From Episyrphus balteatus (Eukaryota; Arthropoda; Insecta; Diptera; Syrphidae), in assembly GCF_945859705.1 (NCBI RefSeq), contig NC_079135.1, forward strand, positions 80,980,253-81,044,252: a stretch of DNA of 64,000 nucleotides, given 5' to 3'. The translations under genes were made by a program, and so were the position numbers. The stretch's first letter is position 1, and every line of letters starts with the position of its first letter. Under the pieces are notes generated by a model. The model made no database searches, was not told the origin of the DNA, and saw only the letters and a list, made by a program, of their open reading frames with translations. This document shows, one piece after another, positions 57,690 through 64,000 of the stretch.

Positions 57690-58715
57690 ATAGGTACTAT
57701 AAATATCAAGTTATGCATTCTATGCATTATGCATGCTACAGCTAATTTGAAAAAAAAAATAATTTTTGGATTTAAAAAAAATTAAATTTTTTTGTTTGAA
57801 AAATCAAATTTTCGAAAACGTGACATTGAATTTTTTTGAAATTTTGTTTTTACGTGCTGATTGACAGTTTCTACAAAATGGCATACCAAATTCATTTAAA
57901 TTTTTTTTCAAAAAATAATTTATAATATTTATTTAAAAAAAACGGCTCTAACGATTTTAAAATTTTTTTTAGGTACTACATACATATATATCAAGTTATG
58001 TATTCGTACAAAAAAAAAAGTTGAGATAACATTTTTCCATGACATTGGAATTAATTTTTTTGGACCAAAAATAACGGTACTTGTCATATACCGATTTTAG
58101 TAAAATTGAAATATCTCGAAAACGGATTCAACGATTAAAAATTCAAATGTTAGTTTTAAGCTATAAGATCTATCTTTTAATGAAATTTTTTTTTTGAAAA
58201 TCATTATTAACGGTACCTGCCATAGAACCGTTTTTTTTTCAAATCCGATTATCTCCGAAACGGCTTATTCGATTTAAAATTTCGAAAAAAATAGTTTTTG
58301 GATTTTAAAAAAAATTTTGAAATTTTTTTTTGAAAAATCAAATTTTTGAAAACGGGACATTGAATTTTTTTGAAATTTTGTTTTTATATGTTGATTGGTG
58401 ATTTCTACAAAATGACATTCCAATTTTATTTTAAAACTTTTTTCAAAAAATTATTTATAAAAAATTAGTTTTTTAAAAAACGGCTCTAACGATTTTGAAA
58501 TTTTTTTTTCTAAAAATGCATCTTAATATATCAATCAAAACCGCATACTTGTTTTGGAGGGTAATTTAATTTCAGATTTTATTTTATTGTTTTTTTTAAA
58601 CGAATTTTATTTTTTTTTTCCAAATTTCTATATAAAAAGTCTTAAAAATTTAAGCAACTTTAACTCTAAGAGCAAGTTCGTGCGACCTAGTCGTGCATTT
58701 TATTTTTTCTTAAGA
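57690..58715 (+). repeat. Dispersed repeat copy (family of 4440-6810)
   Basis: Uninterrupted copy with AACGGTACTTGTCATATACC, AACGGTACCTGCCATAGAAC, CGGCTCTAACGATTTTGAAA, and the end block GAGCAAGTTCGTGCGACC followed by TAGTCGTGCATTTT. Non-coding. Confidence 0.7.
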
Positions 58716-58831
58716 TGCATCTTTATAACAGAATTTAAACTTGGAACTCAATTTCATTTAAAGAGTTGTGTTTTGCATTTGAAGAACGAATTTTAAGTTT
58801 TTTTTTTATACATTTTGCAAGTTTTTATATA

Positions 58832-60418
58832 CAGTGCTGCTAAAAACATTCCGGATTTTTTTGTCATTTTCATCAAATAAAATTTTTAACACAAACCTGG
58901 AACAAAATATTGTTTTAATATTTTTTCTAGATCGTTCATATATCACTTAAGCAATTTCAACAAAAAATAATGATCTTTAACACATACAAAAAATTAAAAA
59001 ATGAAGTAAAGCCAGAATTTCAGCTGTGAAAAACTAACCGGATTTATTAATGTTAATGTTCAAACGAGGCTTGGACTCGGCCAAATTATTTAAAAAAGAA
59101 CTAGGAATATCTTCCTAGTCATTTTTCAAAGCTGCAAGTACGTTAGTTGCTGAGGTGTGCTTTTTCTTCTCTACCTGTCACTTAAAGATTGCCCACAAAT
59201 TTTCAATCGGGTTCGGTCGGATAAATTGTTCCGGCTATTCTAAGCCAGGAGTATTGTCTACCCCAAACTGCTGTTTTACGAGTTTTTAAAAATTTTTGGC
59301 ATCATAACTTGCAGGAAGAGCCAATGTAAAGGCACTTCTTTCTCCTTTTATGGAGCCATTATCGACTCCAACATCTCTCCATTCTGAAAATGATCCATAA
59401 ATCCGTTGATTCTGTGTAACGGGGTAGAGCCTGTAGCTGAAAGAACCCCCAAACCATCACTGATCCTCTGCTGTGTTCACGGTAAGGAGCATATTTTTTT
59501 GGTTTTAAACATGTCCATGTTTGAGAGCCTGGCTGCCAATTTACAATCGGAATAGACCCAGTTAAAATTGCTTTTATCATTGAAAAACATATTTTTCCGT
59601 TTTGTTATCGAGCAATTGAGATGATTTTTTGTAAATAAAACCATGATGAAGTATTTTTATTTTAAAATTTAAAGATCCTTTAATTGCCAACTTTTTTAGA
59701 CAATGCTTAGTATTAAAGAATGGCCTTTTTCCGAGTGGAGACAGATTAAGACCAAGTCTCTGAAAGCCTTCTTTACTGTACTTGATGTTGAAGGCAGATT
59801 AAGCTCCTCACAAATCGTTTAAGAAGCCGCAAAGGGATCTTATATCAAAAAATTCTTTATTCGCCTATCACTTTTTAAGGATATTTTGTTATGGCATCCA
59901 CCCAAGTGATCTGCTTCAACTGATTTTTCTCTTTTTTACTTTTTGACGATATCATACTCACTTGACGTTGCAATTTACAACATTCCAAAGGTATAACATT
60001 ATGTTTTATTTCGGCTTGAAAGTGTTCTACGACTCAGTTACGAATTTTGCGACTATAATGCGTTTTTTCCGTTATTCCATTAAGTAATTTATACAATTCA
60101 CAAAGCTAACAACTTTGTTTGTCACTGCAAACAAAAATTTTACAGAAGTGACGCTTAAAACCGTTGCCTCAACAGCGAAAATTGAAATCCTTAAAAAATC
60201 CGGTTAGTTTCGCACAGACGAAATGCTGCCTTTCCTTCATTTTTCAATTTTTAAAATGTTTGAATGTATTAAAGAACATTAATTTGTGTTCAAATTCCTT
60301 GACTGATATATTAATGATCTAGAAAAAATATTAAAACAATATTTTGTTCCAGTTTTGTGTTATAAAATTTCAATTGATGAAAATTACAAAATAATCCGGA
60401 ATGTTTTTAGCAGCACTG
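58832..60418 (-). mobile_element. Degenerate Tc1-like transposon, complete with both ends
   Basis: Ends CAGTGCTGCTAAAAACATTC are inverted over about 165 bases on each side (long-TIR type) and flanked by TA. The minus strand encodes transposase fragments: CLKPKKYAPYREHSRGSVMVWG and, nearer the end at about 59180-59220, NPIENLWAIFK, which carries the final Glu of the DD34E triad. Several stops and frameshifts show that it is inactive. Full length about 1.59 kb. Confidence 0.88.
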
Positions 60419-60678
60419 TACATAAAAAGGAAAAATATTTTTAAAAAACTATGTTTTTGCTTTAGACCCAAAATGCTTAGTAAAAAAATGTATTTTTGTT
60501 TAAGATGTTTTTTATTTAAGATACTTTTATTTATAAAAAAAACATTTAAAATGTTCTCCTTACTGTTGTATGCATGATATATACCGTTTTTTTTTTTGTG
60601 TATGAGTCAAGGTGTGCCGAATTAAGGGTTTTCTAAAATCATCAGTGGTATCAACTTTTAGCTTTACTGTTAAACAAT

Positions 60679-61517
60679 GGGCACGTTCAAACAGCTATCG
60701 GATAGGCTATCTCGGATACCCGTATCTGGAATATCTCTTTGAATGAAAAGCTATCCAGATAGCTTGCCAAAGCAGCTACAAAAAAATATGAAAATATTGA
60801 AAAGAGGAAATTGTTTCTTTTGAGCAAATTTCTGGTTTTTTTTTATTGTTGCATAGTACTTGCACAATCGATTTAACTTTAATTCTTGCAAATTTATTTT
60901 ATTTTCAAGCTGAATAATCGTGCGAATAGAAATGGGCACGTTCAAAGAGCTAACATAAAGCTATCGGATAGCCTTTTGTTGTTGTAAACAATGTTAAAAA
61001 TTAGCAAGGAAACGAACCATTTTCTGTCAAAAAATAATCTGAAGGTATCCCAGAATTTCTGGTATACCTCAGGTATCCGAGTGATCAGCTGATATACATT
61101 TGGCTTTTTTTTATTTTGATTGCTTTTCGGGCTATTATTCAGCTTCAAAATAAAAAAAAGCCAAATGTATATCAGCTGATCACTCGGATACCTGAGGTAT
61201 ACCAGAAATTCTGGGATACCTTCAGATTATTTTTTGACAGAAAATGGTTCGTTTCCTTGCTAATTTTTAACATTGTTTACAACAACAAAAAGCTATCCGA
61301 TAGCTTTATGTTAGCTCTTTGAACGTGCCCAATCAAAATAAAAAATAGCCAAACATTTATCAGCTGATCACTCGAATACGTCAGGTATAACAAAAATTCT
61401 TGGATACCTTCGATTATTTTTTGACAGAAAATGGTTCGTTTTTTTGCTAATTTTGAACACTGTTTACAACAGCAAAAAGCTATCCGATAGCTTTATGTTA
61501 ACTGTTTGAACGTGCCC
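60679..61517. mobile_element. Inverted-repeat element with a relative inserted inside it
   Basis: Outer ends GGGCACGTTCAAACAG at 60679 and the complement ending 61517. Inner ends GGGCACGTTCAAAGAGCTAA at 60934 and the complement ending 61330. The inner unit is a nearly perfect 397-base hairpin. The sequence 61331-61517 repeats one inner arm at lower identity. AAT flanks each end. Non-coding; the two identical 50-plus-residue frames read from the arms are the same DNA read on opposite strands. Confidence 0.8.
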
Positions 61518-61659
61518 AATTTTTTCTTAGAATATACCCAAAAATCATCCGTTTCATTTTCCTCATCTATTTACGGGACATCCTGTATATATTCTTATTC
61601 GGGTATATTTTTTCAAACCATCCAAGCATCTCCATTTGTTCTAAATTGTTTGGTCTCCA

Positions 61660-62480
61660 GCAGTCTAATTTCACTGCTATTATATCGTTATTCTAACTTC
61701 TTGTAGGTCAAATGTAGTCATCGTCCAAGTTGAAAGTTGTTCATAAAAGTGAATGGGTGGCTTTCTTCTCTGTTTTGGAGCTCTGAAAAATTCCTTTTCA
61801 GATGTTCAGCACTAACGTAAAGCCTACTACATTTCATTTTGGGGTGGTATCCTTGGATGGAGACATAATTTTTGTAGTACTATTGCTCCAAAAGCAATAC
61901 CTTCTCCCTGGCTTTTCTTTCTCTCTTTTATTGCGTCGTAGAATCCGATGTTCATCTCTACTTTTTTACTTAAGAGGTGATGGCCCATTAAGGCACTTAT
62001 TGTATTTTTTTTTTGCAGTATACGTCGTCTTTGGCTTAATGAGCCCCTCTTGATTCTTCATCTAATCGCCTGCTGGCAGAGATTTCACTTGTTCTCAACA
62101 CTTACTCTTATATGGTTGGTGCTTCAAGAATTTGAGGAACCTGGAACCATTAGAAGTTCTGGATGTCTCTAGACAGATTCTGTTTTCACAGATATTTGCG
62201 TTCTGAGTTTAGCTATTACTAGGAAGTCGGCGTTGGTATCCCGGAACGTTCACGGACATTCATTGAATCTGAAGAAGCTCTGACTTCAATACCATTGATT
62301 TTGTTAAGATTCTGTTGAAACACCACCAAGTCTCACTGAGTATACTGAGATGTAGTAATCGAGTGGTTGATACGATCATAGTTTGATGAGAATGAGTCCC
62401 TTTCTTGTTTTCGTGTTTTGACATCCTACCAAAAATGGTCCTAGATCTTTTAAAACAGTATAAAGGATATCTATACATTT
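61660..62480 (-). mobile_element. Probable LINE fragment (endonuclease to RT N-terminus)
   Basis: On the minus strand, NADFLVIAKLRTQIS (about 62200) resembles the end of an AP-endonuclease domain (form DSDHYLVxAKxR), FYDAIKERKK (about 61940) resembles the linker, and DLQEVRITI (about 61710) the RT entry (form TLQEVxxAI). The order fits a minus-strand LINE. Frames are broken. The match is by motif shape only. Confidence 0.45.
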
Positions 62481-63004
62481 TAATGGAAATGCTTAACCTA
62501 ATTTCTAATTGGCGTGTGCTTGCTATAATTTCCGTATCCGCATGTCGAGTACCTACTCAACTTTTCAGCGCTGAACTTCCGTGTTTTAAAATACTAAACA
62601 AGTCTTTTCAAAGATATAAAATCAAATTCGTAGTAAAAATTATCAACCTTTATCTTATCAATTATGATCCATTAAAAATGATATTGTTTACATGCTTGTC
62701 ATTTCATAATTGTTTGCATAAACTGGTCAAAAAATACCTAAATCCAAACTATTATAAAATTCGTTCGCTTTATTAAAAAATACTCTTTTTGGATCATGTT
62801 CTCATATCTTTTCAAAATAAATAGTACCTCCAAACATGGCCAAAGAACTTCCGTCAAACTGAATTAAGATTTTTCATTTTTCCAATTTCATTTGAAACAA
62901 GCATTTCTTGTGTTATGTCATCATTCAATTTCAATTTTATTAAAATCAAATTTTATTTTTAAAACTACACAACAATTCGTTAAAATGACAATAAAAATCA
63001 CATT
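62481..63004. other. Spacer and DNLZ 3' UTR
   Basis: AT-rich; no exon or repeat recognised. The 3' UTR of the DNL zinc-finger gene (minus strand) should occupy the right part. Confidence 0.35.
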
Positions 63005-63499
63005 TTAGTTCTTAAGTAATTCGCCTTTTTCGTTCACCACGATTTTACGGACAAATTCGCTCTTCTCTGCAATAACTTGATTGACACTTTTACCTTTGCA
63101 ATTGGCAAACCATCCGAGGTTATCGACAATCAAGTGAGTTGTAGAGCATCCATCACATTGCAGAATAACCACTCCTTTGTTGTATGCAGCTTCAGAAACA
63201 GTTTTCAAGTTTCTAGTGTTGCAAATTTTACAAAGATAGGCGATCTCCAATTTGCGATCAAGTTGTTGGATGTTCTTCAAAAAAGACTCATTGCCAAGTC
63301 CTAATTGTGTGGTTGACTTGAGGAGTGAAGTGTTGAGTAGTTCTTTTGGAAGAAAACTATTGTTCAAATTGGCTGTTGCTGCAGTGCTCAGATGGTTAGC
63401 AGGAGTTGCATTGCCATCCAAGGGTAAGTTGTTGAATAGGCTGTTTTGCCTTAGAGCAGCTAGCGTTCGAGCGCTAAATATTTGTCGGAGAGTGTTCAT
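63005..63499 (-). CDS. Dnlz: DNL-type zinc-finger protein (mtHsp70 escort, Zim17/Hep1/DNLZ family)
   Basis: Single-exon, 164 residues. In yeast and human the family keeps mitochondrial Hsp70 soluble and active in the matrix, supporting protein import. The N-terminal 85 residues are basic, Ala/Leu/Asn-rich and acid-poor at the start (MNTLRQIFSARTLAALRQ), as in a matrix-targeting presequence. The zf-DNL domain follows: zinc ligands CKIC (Cys90, Cys93) and CDGC (Cys115, Cys118), the DNLGWF motif at 126-131 that names the family, and a basic tail. The start is the first ATG. Intronless here, with no neighbour on the same strand in view. Confidence 0.92.
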   Translation of the reverse strand: MNTLRQIFSARTLAALRQNSLFNNLPLDGNATPANHLSTAATANLNNSFLPKELLNTSLLKSTTQLGLGNESFLKNIQQLDRKLEIAYLCKICNTRNLKTVSEAAYNKGVVILQCDGCSTTHLIVDNLGWFANCKGKSVNQVIAEKSEFVRKIVVNEKGELLKN

Positions 63500-64000
63500 T
63501 TTTTACTGAAAAGGTATATCACAACATTGTTTATTGTAAAATTTTAATTTGCTGTATACAAATTATAAAGCTTAGGTTAGTTTTAAAGTTATTTTTGGAA
63601 CAGAAGAAAAGTTGGAAAAGCAAAGTAGAGTGAATTTTTTTTATTTTGCACCCCTTTCAAGGACGACGAGGGAAAACAGATGTCAAAACAAATTTATGGG
63701 TTCGTTTGCTTTTATTTTGGTTGTCATTTTTTCGTAAGATCTGTTTAGTTCAAAAATAAGAGAAGGCTTCTTAATTCAGAAAATTTCATTTCTTGCAGTT
63801 GGAAACGAAAATGTGATTTTTTAACTGGAAACTCGCACAACTTGGTTAAAATTCTTGATTAAAATTAAACTATGCTAAATTTTGGAATGAATTTTATATG
63901 AGAGCTAGAATTTAGCTTGATCTACGTATTAGCGTTTATCGGCAGCGTTTTTTCTGGTTTAAGCCCAGTACGCAGATCGCGCTAAACTAAATTTTATCTC
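63500..64000. other. DNLZ upstream region and family P sequence
   Basis: Contains the DNLZ promoter (not resolved). From about 63860 on it holds diverged family P words (GCTAGAATTTAGCTTGATC), and from 63961 the start of another copy (AAGCCCAGTACGCAGATCGC) that runs off the window. Confidence 0.5.
63961..64000. repeat. Palindromic MITE family P, copy 5 (cut by window edge)
   Basis: AAGCCCAGTACGCAGATCGC then GCTAAACTAAATTTTATCTC matches the left end of the family with several changes. Confidence 0.6.

Noticed and set aside
60942..61322. Two nearly identical 68-residue frames on opposite strands
   Set aside because: They are the arms of the 397-bp hairpin element, not paralogous genes.
1..64000. 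CRISPR array, operon or prokaryotic system
   Set aside because: No regularly spaced direct repeats with unique spacers, genes are intron-containing and monocistronic, and the composition is that of an insect nuclear genome.

Overview
This window reads as euchromatic, AT-rich and transposon-laden DNA from an insect, most likely a fly (Diptera, probably brachyceran). The genes are spliced with ordinary GT-AG introns. The protein-coding content is a set of conserved animal housekeeping genes in insect form. The intergenic and intronic DNA is full of dipteran-type LINE, Tc1-like and MITE remnants. No rRNA or species marker is present, so the placement is inference.

Layout, left to right. (1) An RBM42-type RNA-binding protein, minus strand, 571-1408; its last exon lies beyond the left edge. 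(2) The mitochondrial replicative helicase Twinkle, plus strand, 2392-4427, four exons, divergent from RBM42. (3) 4.4-7.7 kb: a matryoshka of nested repeats. (4) A ZNF511-type three-finger protein, minus, 7735-8497. (5) 8.5-10.7 kb: small inverted-repeat elements, including a nested pair with TTA/TAA target duplications. (6) A large choline-transporter-like gene (Ctl2/SLC44A2 family), minus, 10751 to at least 21998. A second first exon lies at 27685-27735, and a putative 5' UTR exon donor near 34550. It has a pair of alternative exons (16576-16694 and 16963-17306) whose reading phases make them mutually exclusive. (7) 28-43 kb: no convincing coding exon, only repeats, a tRNA-derived SINE remnant and AT-rich sequence. 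(8) Porphobilinogen synthase (Pbgs/ALAD), minus, 43195-46198, five exons. (9) 46.5-48.7 kb: a 2.2-kb palindrome just upstream of Pbgs. (10) 48.8-52.2 kb: palindromic MITEs and a possible tiny two-exon ORF. (11) A Ctr-family copper transporter, plus, 52280-56551, whose 3.5-kb first intron holds a LOA/I-like LINE remnant and a 1.5-kb hairpin. (12) 56.6-63.0 kb: dispersed repeats, a degenerate Tc1-like transposon, a self-nested inverted-repeat element and a LINE fragment. (13) A DNL-type zinc-finger protein (DNLZ/Zim17), minus, 63005-63499.

The genes do not form a pathway. Four act in or feed the mitochondrion or metal and haem metabolism: Twinkle in mtDNA replication, DNLZ as the mtHsp70 escort, Pbgs in haem synthesis, and Ctr in copper uptake. 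The choline transporter supplies phospholipid and methyl metabolism. This is probably ordinary animal gene shuffling.

The most striking non-gene signals are three giant near-perfect hairpins (23104-24761, 46524-48698, 54138-55668) able to form long dsRNA, two hammerhead-ribozyme-like motifs (42375-42412, 43646-43683), several element-within-element nests, and the phase-enforced exon switch in the choline transporter gene. All coordinates of exons come from reading splice consensus and protein continuity by eye.
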